Shown piece after piece: positions 22,694-33,634 of a DNA stretch of 64,000 nt; within the stretch, counting starts at the first letter, position 1; every line of letters begins with the position of its first letter. This DNA comes from Dugong dugon. Its lineage: Eukaryota; Chordata; Mammalia; Sirenia; Dugongidae. The position numbers and the translations under genes were made by a program. The DNA is taken from the NCBI GenBank assembly GCA_030035585.1, contig CM057473.1:6064501-6128500 (forward strand), given 5' to 3'. Below the pieces are notes generated by a model, which was given only the letters and a program-made list of their open reading frames with translations, did not search any database and had not been told where the DNA came from.

Positions 22694-23067
22694 CAGGGGA
22701 TCCCCAGCTGAGGCGGAGAGGGGTGGGTGGTGGGAGAGCGCGCACCGCAGTTCACCGGTCGTTCTGTCTCCGACCAGATGCTCTGCAAGGCTGCTCTCCC
22801 GTTTGCTGGTCTCCGATAGGAATCCAAGATGGTGGATCCGCGCTGCGTTAGCTGGTAAGGAATCTCTGCCTGAGTCTCTCCTCGCTCTCCGTTCTCTTTT
22901 AGTATTCTCACTCCGTTTGGTGTTTGGCTGAGTTCTTTATCTCTTCATTTGGTGTTCTAGGGTTTCAGGATTGTTGATTCTCTGTTAGGCTTAGTTTTTC
23001 GGATCTTTGCTGTGGAGGGACGGCGTGGTGTTTCTGCCTAGAGCGCCGTCTTGCCCCCGGGTCTCTC

Positions 23068-23082
23068 GCTCCTGAGGTTTTT
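23068..23082. repeat. Target site duplication of L1, right copy
   Basis: GCTCCTGAGGTTTTT, identical to 14531-14545. It marks the 5' end of the L1. Confidence 0.9.
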
Positions 23083-23311
23083 ATCCTAGGAAGCTGCACA
23101 TTCAAACTGTGAACTACTAAGAAATCACTGCTTTAAGAGGGTTAAAACTCTACGGATATTGGTTACAACCTTTTACACACCTAGTCTTTCAAAGTCCGTT
23201 CACAGAAGCATATTGATCTTTCACTTTAAACCCACAAATACACAAAACAATAAAATTAGAAAGGAAACAAGGAACAAATTACCACATTAACATTATTTGT
23301 GGATGAAGGAG

Positions 23312-23317
23312 TTTATT
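23312..23317 (-). promoter_or_regulatory. Fossil polyadenylation signal of KRTAP pseudogene A
   Basis: AATAAA on the minus strand in 'GCAATAAACTCCTTCATCC', which matches the 3' flank of copy 2. Confidence 0.5.
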
Positions 23318-23592
23318 GCGTTTAAATAATGTAAAATTTCCTTCATTTTGGTGGAGAACATCTGTTCAAACGAGTTCTATTACAAACACCAGCATCAGAC
23401 TTTAAATTTGGGTTGTTGTTCATTTCAGTGCTGGCAAAAGATAAGAGGTGATCCAGGAATCGGTCATCAGGAGAGTTGAAGAAATGGCGATAAGAAGAGT
23501 GAGGCAAGTTGGCAGTGAATAACAAAGACGATGGAAGCCCAGAACTGAAAACTTGACCACAGGGATCCGGACACTCGATATATTAGTCCCTA

Positions 23593-24592
23593 TTAGCCAG
23601 ACCCACTGATGGATCTGCAACAGGATGACTGACAGCTTCTATAGGCAAAGAAGGTTAGGTATTGGGAAAAAAAAAAAGCATAGTCCAGAAATGGGAAGTT
23701 ATCTTAGTCATCTAGTGCTGCTCTAACAGAAATACCACAAGTGGATGGTTTTGACAAAGACAAGTTTATTTCCTCACAGTTAAAGTGGCTAAAAGTCCAA
23801 ATTCCGGGCTTTAGCTCCAGGAAAAAGCTTTCTCTCTCTGTCATCTCTGGAGGAAGGTCCTTGGGATGCATCAATCTTTCCTTGGTCTGGGAGCATCTCA
23901 GGGCAGGAACCTCAGGTCCAAAGGATGTGCTTTGCTCCCGGAACGCTTTCTTGGTGGTATGAGTTTCCTATGTGTCTCTGCTCGCTTCTCTCTTTTATAT
24001 CTCAAAAGATATTGCATTAAGACACTATCTAATCTTGTCAGTCTCATTAGTACAACCTCATCACAGTGATAGAATTTACAACACGTAAGGAGATCACATA
24101 TAATCTCATCATAGTGATAGAGTTTACAACACATAAGAAAATCACATCAGATTACACAATCATACAATACTGGGAATCATGACCCAGCCAAGCTGACAGA
24201 TATTTTGGGGGAACACAACTCAATCCATGACAGAAGTCATGACTCCATAACCCAGGGGTCTGAATTCACTGGATCAACATCCCAGTGAGTAGCAACTGCT
24301 AGATCTACGGTCCAGGGAGCAGGCATTGTTGGAGCCAAAGCCCAGAGACCCAGTGTAAGTCATCTAGTGGGGACTGCAGAATGTGGAGGTATGGCAGGGG
24401 CTGGACACCACACAGGAGGTCTAGCAGTTGCTGGGTTCACAGTGGATCTGCTGACAGCCCCTGTAGAGAGAGGAGCCTAGCTGACAGGTGCTGGGAGAGC
24501 ATAGACTAGTGCTATAGACCAGGTGGCTGGGGGAAGAAGAGCCACAGGAAGAGCCTGGGTAGACAAGGTAGCCCTCCTAGGTGGCGGAGGAG
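23593..24592 (-). pseudogene. KRTAP13: KRTAP13-like pseudogene A, split by an LTR and lacking its start
   Basis: Reading from 24592 down, the sequence follows KRTAP13-like copy 2 at the nucleotide level ('ccacctggtctatagcac', 'ggctgtcagcagatcc' region, 'gtgtggtgtccagcccctgc' with changes). It is out of frame and riddled with changes. The segment carrying the start codon (MSYNCC in the paralogues) is deleted. A 533-bp LTR at 23700-24232 separates the last part, which still resembles the SSCYR...GSG C-terminus before a TAA at 23593-23595. About 1 kb of upstream sequence (to about 25640) is also homologous to the flanks of copies 2 and B. It is non-functional. Confidence 0.85.
23700..24232 (-). 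mobile_element. Solo LTR, MaLR/ERVL type, inserted in KRTAP pseudogene A
   Basis: Same family as the LTRs at 2624 and 25808, in reverse: it starts TATCTTAGTCATCTAG (TG start mutated) and ends CAATCCATGACA on the plus strand. Exact 5-bp GAAGT duplications lie at 23695-23699 and 24233-24237. KRTAP homology continues on both sides. Confidence 0.87.
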
Positions 24593-25640
24593 TGAGCACA
24601 ATTAAGTTACCATGAGAAAGTTCTGTGGTTTATTGTCACTCTCTGGATGGGTCATTACATATTTAGCAGTGGTTGTGGTAGACTACAGGGTCACCATTTG
24701 TAGTTTTGTACTCCTTTTTTATGCATATATTTAATTCATCAATCTTCTCTGTACTTGCAGTAGGATTGTTTCTTATGTGTACTATTTATGAGTGCTGTAA
24801 ATACCCTGTTGTATCACAAATCCAACAAACCACTTCAATGTGAGAAACTCAATGACTATGTCAGTAATGTCCATTCCATTTTGGCCAGGAAATCTCCTCC
24901 TATTCTCTCTGGCCCTGACTCTATGTGAATCTTCCCCCGAGGGTGGGGAATGACGAAGTCATCTTTCATCAGTTTCCACGGACAGAGGGATCCGAATTCA
25001 CTGAATCCACAGCCCTGTGAGTAGCCGCGTCAGGATCCATAGCTCAGAGAGCAGAGTCTTCTAACAACTGACCATTCTCAGTACTACTGATTCTCATCTT
25101 CCAAAATTATCTTTTATCAGTCACATAATATTACACAGTGTGTCTCAGGTCCACAGGAAAGAGAGCAATAATAGGTAAGGTCATTGAATGAGAGATGGCT
25201 AAGAACAGAGAGAATCCTGTTCAAGTATTTAAAGTCAAGTTATCAGCAGAATAATAGAAACCAATCTGGGCTTATGTGAAAAGAGTTAAGGAGACAGACA
25301 CTATTGAGATGAGAGGAGGGAGCAAGTGACAGGGAGAAAAAGGCAAGCACTGTGGCGTCCATTCTATTCTACTTTAAACTTGTGGGTTTTGACATTCAAA
25401 CATCACAGAACTTTTAATACCCTTTTGATGTCCAAAAGTACAGAAAAAAAAATTCAGTGATCTCTCTTCAAATTGTCTTCAGCCTTTAATTGCTCAGACT
25501 TTAAATGAGTTTCTAGCAGTGTCATAGACTGTTCCCCTCCTTTAATTTTATCTAGAAATAGGAAGCTTCCTTCTTTCCTAGTCCTCTTCTTTAGGATCAC
25601 TTTTCCTCTAAATCATACCTGAACATCTAGTTCTAATTGT
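24593..25640 (-). other. Duplicated upstream module of the KRTAP unit (no gene)
   Basis: The order of similar blocks matches the sequence upstream of copy 2 (30323-31230) and pseudogene B (36909-37800), for example 'tcaatcatcttctctgtaat' and 'ggccaggaaa.ctcctcct'. This shows that gene and flank were duplicated together. Confidence 0.7.
24984..25055 (-). pseudogene. KRTAP13: Ectopic KRTAP13 coding fragment, about 70 bp
   Basis: Reverse-strand sequence matches the glycine/tyrosine repeat coding region of copy 4 near 56900-56960 ('tgaatccacagccctgtgag', 'ggatccatagctcagagag'). It lies inside the upstream module of pseudogene A. The corresponding place in the modules of copies 2 and B does not contain it. 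Confidence 0.65.
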
Positions 25641-25684
25641 ATGTTTCTGTTTCAATATAGGCAAACTTGTGTTGCGCAGAATGC

Positions 25685-25715
25685 CAGATTGAGTAAAGAA
25701 AAAAAAAAAAAAAAA
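25685..25715 (+). repeat. A-rich simple repeat
   Basis: Poly-A run of about 19 bases plus adjoining GAAAA units. No other structure seen. Confidence 0.8.
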
Positions 25716-25807
25716 GACAGGAAAAAGAAAAAACAACAATACTCTACTTAAAAGGTAAGTCTCTAAAGAGAAGGACAGAGATATTGAAAAAAACGAGATT
25801 CATCATC

Positions 25808-26325
25808 TTTCATGGATTGAATTGTGTCCCCCAAAAATGTGTGACAACTTGGTTAAGCCACAATTCCCAGTATTGTTTGGTTTTCCTCCATTTTGTGATC
25901 TGATGTATTTATCCTATGTGTTGTGAATCTTAACTTCCATGTTAATGAGACAGGATTAGAGGCCCTTATGTTAATGAGGCAGGACTCATTCTACAGGAGT
26001 AGGTTGTGTCTTGAGTCAATCTCTTTTGAGATATAAAAAAGAGAAGCTAGCAGAGAGTAGAGGGAACTCATACTACCAAGAAAGTAGTGCCAGGAGCAGA
26101 GTGCTTCCTTTGGACCTAGAGTCCCTGTGCTGAGAAACTCCTAGACCAGGGAAAGATTGATGACAAGGACTTTCCCCCAAAACTGACAGAGAAAGAAAGC
26201 CTTCCCCTGGAGCTGGGGTCTTAATTTGAACTTCTAGCCTTCTAGACTGTGAAAGAATAAATCTCTGTTTGTTGAAGACATCCACTTGTGGTATTTCTGT
26301 TATAGCAGCCTAGATAACTAAATCA
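25808..26325 (+). mobile_element. Solo LTR, MaLR/ERVL type
   Basis: 'catggattgaattgtgtccc' near the start, 'gagatataaaaaagagaagc' (promoter-like), 'gaataaatctctgtttgttg' and an end in GATAACTAAATCA. The flanking five bases are TCATC (25803-25807) and TTATC (26326-26330), an imperfect target duplication. A 70-residue minus-strand frame (26073-26285) is a by-product. Confidence 0.85.
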
Positions 26326-26489
26326 TTATCTAAAACAAACCAAAAATAAATGTAGACTTTATTAATACAGGTCATAGCAGCTTTACTAGTGATAAAGAAA
26401 AATGTTCAGAATAAAGAACAGTGAGTTCACCATGCACATCTCACTCACAATGTTTAGAGATGTGTAAGAAATGGACAGAAATCAATCAG

Positions 26490-26625
26490 TGGGGATATAG
26501 AAGCTTTGACTAATATATTTAAGAAAATTGGTCAGATTGATATATCAGAAACACAGCACCCAATAACTTCAATTCTGAAGTGCATATTCTTTCGAAGCAC
26601 ATATGGAATTTCACTTAAAATCTTT
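26490..26625 (+). repeat. Old L1 ORF2 fragment (endonuclease region), part 1
   Basis: A segment with 'ggtcagattgatatatcaga' followed by 'gtgcatattctttcgaagca' follows the L1 endonuclease order. It resumes at about 27235 after an unrelated 0.6-kb block. Confidence 0.65.
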
Positions 26626-27234
26626 CAAGATCCAATTATATATATATATTTTTTGATACCATGTGGTTTCATTAATGCAAGCATGATGAGTCACGGAGTG
26701 TATTTAAATTTTTGGGTGATAATATGGACTTTGAGAATACATGATTACCACAAAAGTCAGGGGGTTTTCAAGTGTCATGACTGGTGGGTGCCCGTTTTTC
26801 CTAGAAGTCATGGGAGATACAATTTATTGTAGGGTGCCTTCCATTAGTTTACATGGAGAATCTCTGGTTTTCCAAATATACACTCACTCACACATACAAA
26901 AACAAACAAAACTCACCTGGGCTCCTGACTATCACACAGGAAACCATAAATACGCTTACAAGGCTTATCTAGGGATACAAAAGACAGAAGAGACAAAATT
27001 TTTATCCAATCACACTTTCTGGATACACTACCTCACATTTAAGTCTGATACCCCAGCTATTTTGCTTCAGTGGGCTTTTTTTCCCCCTCCTTTTACTATT
27101 TCACAAGTCCCCACTGGAGGACAGCAAATGCTTTTAGTGGGAAAGTAAAGTCCCAAGAGACTTGAGTGGTGGAAAAAGTGGATGGGATAAAACGTGTCTT
27201 ATGGGTTGAGAAAGGGTTTAAAGATGCTGGATCA
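26626..27234. other. Unidentified block interrupting an old L1
   Basis: Between two collinear L1 pieces lies about 600 bases that are not L1-like. Open frames on the plus strand (26506-26832, 26741-27148) cross its edges and are not credible genes. It is probably an inserted repeat that I cannot name. Confidence 0.4.
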
Positions 27235-27712
27235 TAAAGCAAGCCTCACCAAACTTCACGTGATTGGTTGTAATGATTCATATTATGTTCTTTGATAATA
27301 GTGATAACACACTACAAACCAATGAAAAATGATAGCTCTAAAATACTCCAAATGTTATCAGTTTAGAAATATACCTGTAAATAACCAGTGATTCAAAGAA
27401 AAAAATAATCTGAATAGACATTAGGAAATATTTTGATTGGAATGATATTGAAGACACAATGCCAAACCTTGCAGACTGTGGTTAATTCAGTGCTTTGAGA
27501 ATGTCATATAATTAAAAATGCATTTATTTAGAAAAGAAGAAAAGCTGAAGATCAAGTAGTTAAAATAAACAGCAAATCAAGACAAGAGGAAACAAAAATA
27601 AAGAGAAAAAGTTAAAAGTAGAAATCAGTGAGTAAACAAACTTCTTGTAGAATATAAAAAAGTCAAAATTTGGTTCCTTAAAAACATTAATAAAAATAGC
27701 ATTCAATTGAAA
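27235..27712 (+). repeat. Old L1 ORF2 fragment, part 2
   Basis: 'tttagaaaagaagaaaagct' and 'gtagaaatcagtgagtaaac' match L1 ORF2 between the endonuclease and RT domains. No open frame remains. Confidence 0.75.
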
Positions 27713-29217
27713 AATAAACATAATACATGGCTCTTACATGAAAAGCAAAGTAAGGAAATAATTGTTCTAAATATAAATAACTATTTTGTAAGTCTTCTAT
27801 TTACTGATAGCCCAAAGTGGAGTTTAAATTTTATTCTTATTTGCCCATCCAATAGGAAACGTATTCCAATCATTACAATATTATGCATTTTATCTTCCCC
27901 TTTCTGTTTTCTCTTATCCAAACCTTCTTCAAGACAGTCTTGATGGCACAGCTTAAGAGGGACTACATGCTGAATAGGGAGCAAGGCCAATCACAGTCAA
28001 AACTTGAAGTCAGTCCATTTTTCTCAGGAGATTTGCTTCTGGGCAGAGTGCTTTTTTTTGCATGAATCCACAGACCTACCAGGTTCCTCCTTTTATCCTT
28101 TCCTTTTGCATTTCTAATCATTCTTTAATATTAAGGTATAAATAATGGATATTATTTTAATGAAACTTTGCTAACTCTCACACCATGTACCGAAAGCAGC
28201 CTAGGTATTTTTTTGGCATAATGTAAGCAAACCTCATAGGTGATTTTGTTTCTGAAAAAGAATTGTTAACCAACATTTAAAAACAGTAGACTATTTTATC
28301 TGAAAATACGGTGGCTGTGGGCTGTAGAACCAGTGGCTTCCAAACATGTATTTGTGAGTTCCCAGCTCTGGATTTTCTATCACACACACATTTTGCTGTG
28401 GAAACATTTGATCTGCTTTAAGTGTCTATTTTCTTATGCTTAAAATGACTTAATTTTTAAAAAATGTATCTTTGTCAATTTTTTTTTTGTGTGTGTAAAG
28501 CAGTAATGGATAGGATTATCCTTTGAACATTGATTTTAACATTACTCAAGGATAAAGTCTTGTTATTAGTTGTTATTCCTTACTAACATGCTATTATTAT
28601 TAACGTCTTAGCCTCTTATGGTTTCCTGAGATACTTCTCCTGTAAAAACCACAAATGCTACCAAAAGAATAAAAACACAGGGTCCCCAATGTTATATAAG
28701 ATACAAATGAAATAGCCGATTTTGCTGGTATAAAGGGCTTTTTTTGTTTTCCTCTGCATTTAGTGTGAGCTTTAGGGAAGCATTAAAGAGGCCTCCCAAG
28801 TATTCTGAGCCTATTCAGAGGAATCCTCACCTAGCTCCTTTCATACCTATAGAAAAGTGGGACATGTAGGAAACTTATCACTGGCTGCAGGGATCTGGCA
28901 ACTTTTAATAATAAATATTGAGTGAAGTGACTTATGGCTCGTGTATTTTTTAATTGCTCTTTTTCTTTATTTCTTTCATTTGCTGCTCTTACCACATAAA
29001 CCTAAATTTCATTCCTTTTCACAACATTCCTGATGAATCATCAACTCCGCGTTTACACACCTTCTTTCAGCATAAAGATTCAAATTCTTTGAAGAATCCA
29101 TTTATTTCCTGATCCTGAGACTTTCATTCATAAAACTTTAAAATCACAAAAGAAGGATACCCACTAACTATAGTTTGAATGAGAAAAATATCCAAAGCCA
29201 AAAGAAATTAGATGAGA
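27713..29217. other. Gene-free stretch, nothing recognised
   Basis: AT-rich with short simple repeats. No supported gene. Confidence 0.5.
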
Positions 29218-29406
29218 TCCACAGCTTCCGATTCATAAGGACCTTATTATAGGACAGAGTAAAACCGACCCACTGAGGGTTTCCTCAGCTGTTAATCTTT
29301 ACGGAAGCAGATTGCCAGATTTTTTTCTCCCATGGAGTGGCTGCTGAGACACAGCCGACCTTTCAGTTCACAGCCAAGTGACTCACCACTGCACCACCAG
29401 GGCTTC
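29218..29406 (-). repeat. tRNA-derived afrotherian-type SINE
   Basis: 'ttataggacagagtaaaacc', 'atctttacggaagcagattg', 'actgcaccaccagggcttc' (reverse orientation). It is diverged. Confidence 0.85.
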
Positions 29407-29554
29407 TTCCACAACTTCTAAGTCTCCCAAAATTTACTCCCAGATGCATATCCATCTTTTATTTAACCTGACAGATCTAACATAGCACAAACTCTAGTCA
29501 ATAACAGACAAATAATAACATAAAAATACATATTTGAATGCCAGAATGAAGGAG

Positions 29555-29560
29555 TTTATT
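29555..29560 (-). promoter_or_regulatory. Polyadenylation signal of KRTAP13-like copy 2
   Basis: AATAAA in 'CTAATAAACTCCTTCATTCTGG', about 190 bases past the stop; the same block is seen in copy 1. A nearer AATAAA is at 29665-29670. Confidence 0.6.
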
Positions 29561-29748
29561 AGATTATGATCATTTGATTTTTTTATCCATTTTGGATAGA
29601 AAATAAATTAGCATGAACTACATCTGAAATACTCATACTTTTTTGGGGGGGTTAAGCTATCGAATTTATTCTAGAAACACTTACTCAGCCTGTATTTGAA
29701 GGAAAGGTAAGAGACTGGTAATTGGTAGAAGCCAGAACTACAGGCTGG

Positions 29749-30237
29749 TCAATAACAGGATGACTGGAAACGTCTAGAAGAAAAGTAGGTTGGGCAGCAG
29801 AATCTGGATCCATAGCCCAGGGAAGGGAAACCACAGATGCCATAACTCAGGGGTCTGAAGCCACTGGATCCACAGCTCACTGAGTAGCACCTTCTGAATC
29901 CGCAGCCCAGGGAGCAGCTACTTCTAGTACTGAAGCTCAGAGACCCAGTGTAAGTCTTCTGACAGGGACTGCAGAGCCTGGAGGTCCTCGGGCGGTAGCA
30001 TGACGTCTGGCAGGGGCTGGACACCACACAGGAGGTCTGGTAGCTCCTGGGCTCACAGCCGTTCTCCTGACAGCCCCTGTAGACAGAGGATCCCAGCTGG
30101 CAGGTCCTGGGAGAGCAGAGACCAGTGCTGTAGACCAGGCGGCTTGGGGAGAAAGAGCCACAGGAGGAGCCTGGGTAGCCCAGGGAACCCCGCAGGGAGC
30201 GGGAGGGGAAGCTTCCAGAGCAGCAGATGTAGGACAT
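29749..30237 (-). CDS. KRTAP13: KRTAP13-like keratin-associated protein, copy 2 (early stop)
   Basis: Single-exon gene for a 162-residue Cys/Ser/Gly-rich hair-matrix protein; by family it crosslinks keratin filaments in hair. Starts MSYICCSGSFPSRSLRGSLG in context CACCATGTCC. The middle has LGSSVYRGCQENGCEP and CSPCQKTYTGSLSF. The second half has tyrosine/glycine repeats (SLGCGFRRCYS, GFRPLSYGICGFPSLGYG). It ends ...FQSSCY with TGA where copy 4 has AGA (Arg), so about nine residues are missing. The ancestral stop nine codons on reads CAA, and without the early TGA the frame would run 17 further codons. A good TATA box and poly(A) signals are present. It is probably functional, since the lost tail is short. 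Confidence 0.9.
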   Translation of the reverse strand: MSYICCSGSFPSRSLRGSLGYPGSSCGSFSPSRLVYSTGLCSPRTCQLGSSVYRGCQENGCEPRSYQTSCVVSSPCQTSCYRPRTSRLCSPCQKTYTGSLSFSTRSSCSLGCGFRRCYSVSCGSSGFRPLSYGICGFPSLGYGSRFCCPTYFSSRRFQSSCY

Positions 30238-30314
30238 GGTGACAAGATCTATGCGTTCAGCTGAGTTACGGTGAGAAGATTCTGAGCTTTAATGTCACCT
30301 TCTAGACTGGGGCA

Positions 30315-30322
30315 CTTATATA
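30315..30322 (-). promoter_or_regulatory. TATA box of KRTAP13-like copy 2
   Basis: TATATAAG on the minus strand, 78 bases upstream of the start codon, in the block conserved among the copies (GCTGAGAG-TATA-AGTGCCCCAGTCTAGA). Confidence 0.8.
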
Positions 30323-31389
30323 CTCTCAGCAGTGGGTTTGGTTCTATAAGGTCATGGTTCCTCCTTTGTTCTCCTTCATTTGCGTATGTGTGACTCAATC
30401 ATCTTCTCTGTAATTGCAACTATATTTGAGTAGTTTTCCACATACTGTTTTTATGGCTGCTATAATTTTGCTGTTACAACACGAAGCCAGTGAAAATTTC
30501 TAAGACTATTTGTCAGTGATGCTCAACCTATCCTGGCCAGGAAAGCTCCTCCTTGCTCCCCAGGCCAACACTCCATATGTGGTCGCTTCTACTTTGCTCT
30601 GGGATATTTTCTGTCACTGCTCTACTGTGTCAAGTAATAGTGGCATGTCTTTGTTTTTATAAGGGTCCTTCTAATGAGTAATTCTACTTGTCACCACTGA
30701 TTCACATTCTCCAAATTTATTTTCCATCTATCAAATACTATGTTATACAGTGCTTCTCACATTCAGCGGAGGGAGGAAAATAATGCATGATGAGAAATGA
30801 ATAAAACAGAGGAAACGGACAAACATTTAAAGACCAAATTGTTTCAAGAAGACTGAATTGAAACAGAGTAAGAAGAAGAAGCCAATGTGGGCACATGTAA
30901 AGAGGTAGCAGGGACAACTGAGATAATGTGAGGAACTTGTTACAGAAATGAACGGTGGGGATTTCAGGCTTCTCTTCTGCTTACTTTTCGTCCTTTTTGT
31001 TTTGTTTTCATCTAAATGTAATAGAAATCAAATTGTTTAAAAATGAACTTATTTTATGAACTTTTATCTTCCAAATTTCAAAAGATCCCAGGGTCCGCAT
31101 CCTAGAATGACTCAGGCTTTTTACTGCTCAGCCTTTGAATGAATTTTGTGCATTTTCAAAATTAGTTCCCTTCCTATAACTTCCTCTCAAAATACATAAT
31201 ATCCTTCTTTTATCACCTTTGCTCTTTGTTTTATTTTTTCTTTCAACGTGCAATATCTGAATGTTAATTTCCAATGGGCTCATGATGTTAGACCAACTCG
31301 CCCTGAAATAAACACTAATAGGAAGAAAAATATTTTTAGAATAGACGGGAAATTCTGGAAAGAATATAGAGAAATTTTACCAGTTGGAT
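30323..31389 (-). other. Duplicated upstream module of KRTAP copy 2 (no gene)
   Basis: Similar in order to 24593-25640 and 36909-37800. No coding frame. Confidence 0.65.
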
Positions 31390-31979
31390 TCTGCAGAAAG
31401 CAGGTATTAAGATGGGGTTAGAAATCCAAACATTTATTGGAGAGTGAAAAAAAGGTAGAGAGACCAGGATTGGCCAGGGAGCATCATTAGATCCTGATTA
31501 AGACCAGAAAATGTCTCTGCTAGACCAACAGGGAGCTTCAGAGCAAATATTGCTCGTTAGAGGAGCCCTGGATAGAGCAGAAACGCCTAGACCCTTCTAC
31601 AAAGCAGCTCCATCATGACCAGGGCTGTCCTGAGGAGAGCATGACCTTAGCTCAAAAGCTGGTGCAGAGCCTGAAGCAGTCAACAGAAAGAGACTGTCAC
31701 CTAACACCATTATTACTTTCTTGAAGAGTGATGTGAGTTGTAGTGCATGTCAGTGTCTGTCACAGTCTACCCCTTACAACATAAAGGTCATTTTCTCCCT
31801 ATATGTCTAGGAGACCCAACCTCCATGGTTCTGGTAGGCCTCTCTTCCTTAGAAGAGTGAGGTCAGTGGAATGAAATATAGTCCCTATCACTGCATTTGA
31901 TCTTGGGGCTGCAACTGATACGCATCATGTCCCTCCTTCACCATCCATTATAACTTTGCCTCACCCTCAGCTACCATCT
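31390..31979. other. Unresolved stretch, possibly repeat-derived
   Basis: No gene. It may be the edge of the ERVL relic that follows, but I cannot show an LTR. Confidence 0.35.
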
Positions 31980-33500
31980 CTATTAGTCTTAGTCACTTTC
32001 CTTGTGGTCTTACTCCAGCCCTTGTTCCTGAGATGTCTGAGTCTCTAGTAATCAAACTCTTTTTTTTTTTTGGCTACAACTGCTGTACTTAACAAGTCAC
32101 TTTCAAAATTGGTTAAGGAAGTGCCAAGATGCATCCAGGTGGGTCATCTGAGTTCCATGCGTATACCTCCCTACCCATACTGTGTAAGAGTAGCCTTACC
32201 ACCCTCTACCAGTTGGGGTCAGATGTTGTTGTTGTTGTTAGTTGTTGTCAAGTTGATTCTGACTCATGGCAACCCCATGGTAACTCTTTATTTTTTTGGC
32301 CTGCTGGGCCCTGCAAACAAGGAGACGAAAGTCCTCAGGCAGCAGCCATAGCTTAAAGTTTAGTGAGACCCTTGCTGTGTCTCTTGGCCAGTCTGCCTTT
32401 GAGGACTAAGACCACTGTCCTTGTAGATTCCAAAGCTGCAGGGATAAGAAGCAAAAAGTTTTTACATGGGTCACTGGAAGTGATGGTAAGCAGGTCCATG
32501 GGCCCCATCTTTTGAGACTGTTTCCTCCAAGCTGACACTTGGCTTTGCTTTCAATAAGATAATGAACAGCTCTATCAGGCAGGTAGCTTCAGGGTAGTAT
32601 GGTTTTTGATAAAACCTACGGATCCCATGGTCATGGGCCCACTCCACACTGCTGCAATGTGAAGTGGATTTCCTAATTGGATGTTACATTGTGAGGAATT
32701 GCATGCAGTGGATCAAGCATTCCATAAGCCCCTGAACAGTGGTGCTGATCAAGATATGTAAGGAGGAAAAGCAGCCTCATATCCTGAATAGGGTATCATC
32801 ACTCTGTGGATGCCTCTGTCAGTGGTCAGTCTCCTTGAGGAACAGCACCATTACTGGGAGCTCAGCATTAGCCTCTATTGCTGACAGATTGCACGTTCAT
32901 AGGTAGCAGTACATATAGCAGCCTTGTGATAATAGCTCATGCTATTGGGTCCATGCATGGCCTCTGTGACCACTTTGTTTACTTGCTCATCTTTCCAGAA
33001 TTGGGGATCTGCTGACAAAGGCTAACTAACATTAACAGGTTGGGTTATTTTGTCTACTTGATTGTGTTATTTCTCTTCCCTGGTGGATGCATTCTGGTGG
33101 GCATTAACTAATAGTAGAAAGATCTTCACTCCCATAAACCAATTCAAATATTTCTACATGTGGATTTCCTTCTCTAAATACTCTAATATTTTCTATTCCA
33201 GGTTCCTAATTAGCTGGTCACACCTGTTGCCACTGCTTAGGAATCTATACATATCATCATCTGGGTTCTTTTTTTCCTTCTACATAAAGTGGAGCACCTT
33301 GTACTAGGTGCTTTATGTAAAGCTCTGCCCTTGGGAAGATGTTTTTCTTACTACAGTATTTAAGGACATCCACATTATGAGCCAATCTATCAGTAAACCT
33401 AGCTTATTTTGTGTGTGTTTCCCTCTTCTTTCAGCTAGTCATATACAGCACTCAATATGACCACATATGTGAACTGAAGGGGGGGTGCTTGTACAATTCC
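31980..33500 (-). mobile_element. Degraded endogenous retrovirus (ERVL-like) internal region with pol integrase remnant
   Basis: Reverse-strand translation around 32530-32640 gives a stretch that fits the integrase core end of ERVL pol (pattern PYYPEA.CLIE..I.LLK). It is preceded upstream by sequence compatible with the rest of integrase. Stops and frameshifts are frequent, so nothing is coding. A short SINE-like piece (32225-32285) is embedded. The limits are approximate, and no LTR or target duplication was found. Confidence 0.55.
32225..32285 (-). repeat. SINE/RTE 3'-tail fragment
   Basis: TGTTGTTGTTAGTTGTTGTC followed by 'ttctgactcatggcaacccc', the reverse of the shared SINE/RTE tail. 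Short. Confidence 0.7.
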
Positions 33501-33634
33501 GGTCAGTGACATGGGAGTCTGGGCTACATACTCATGCAGACTTCTCTCTGTTTATGCTCATCCTTATTCCTGGATGAACGATTTCCATCTTACTGGATTG
33601 CTACTGTGTTCACCTGACTTGATGACTTGGTAGG

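Larger units (their letters stand above)
14546..23067 (-). mobile_element. Full-length L1 LINE, 8.5 kb
   Basis: A complete element on the minus strand: 5' start near 23067 (reading GGGGGCAAGACGGCGC after a few bases), 5'UTR, ORF1 (21360-20311, one nonsense codon), inter-ORF region, intact ORF2 (19878-16057), long 3'UTR and an A-rich tail (T-rich at 14546-14568). Exact 15-bp target duplications flank it. This and the intact ORF2 indicate a relatively young insertion. It is longer than a human L1 (about 6 kb) because the 5'UTR, the inter-ORF region and the 3'UTR are all long. Confidence 0.95.
21361..23067 (-). promoter_or_regulatory. L1 5'UTR / internal promoter region, about 1.7 kb, GC-rich core
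   Basis: It lies upstream of ORF1, and the outer ends match the second L1's 5'UTR (49980-50645). A central block of about 1.1 kb (roughly 21610-22750) is absent from that copy. The block contains an A-rich/purine part (21720-22050) and a CpG-rich tandem repeat. Long open frames here on both strands are a by-product of GC-rich sequence. Human and mouse L1 5'UTRs hold the promoter; that role here is inferred by position. Confidence 0.75.

Noticed and set aside
22064..22931. Long open frames of up to 284 codons on both strands
   Set aside because: They lie in the GC-rich L1 5'UTR repeat, where stop codons are rare, and have no domain or codon signature.
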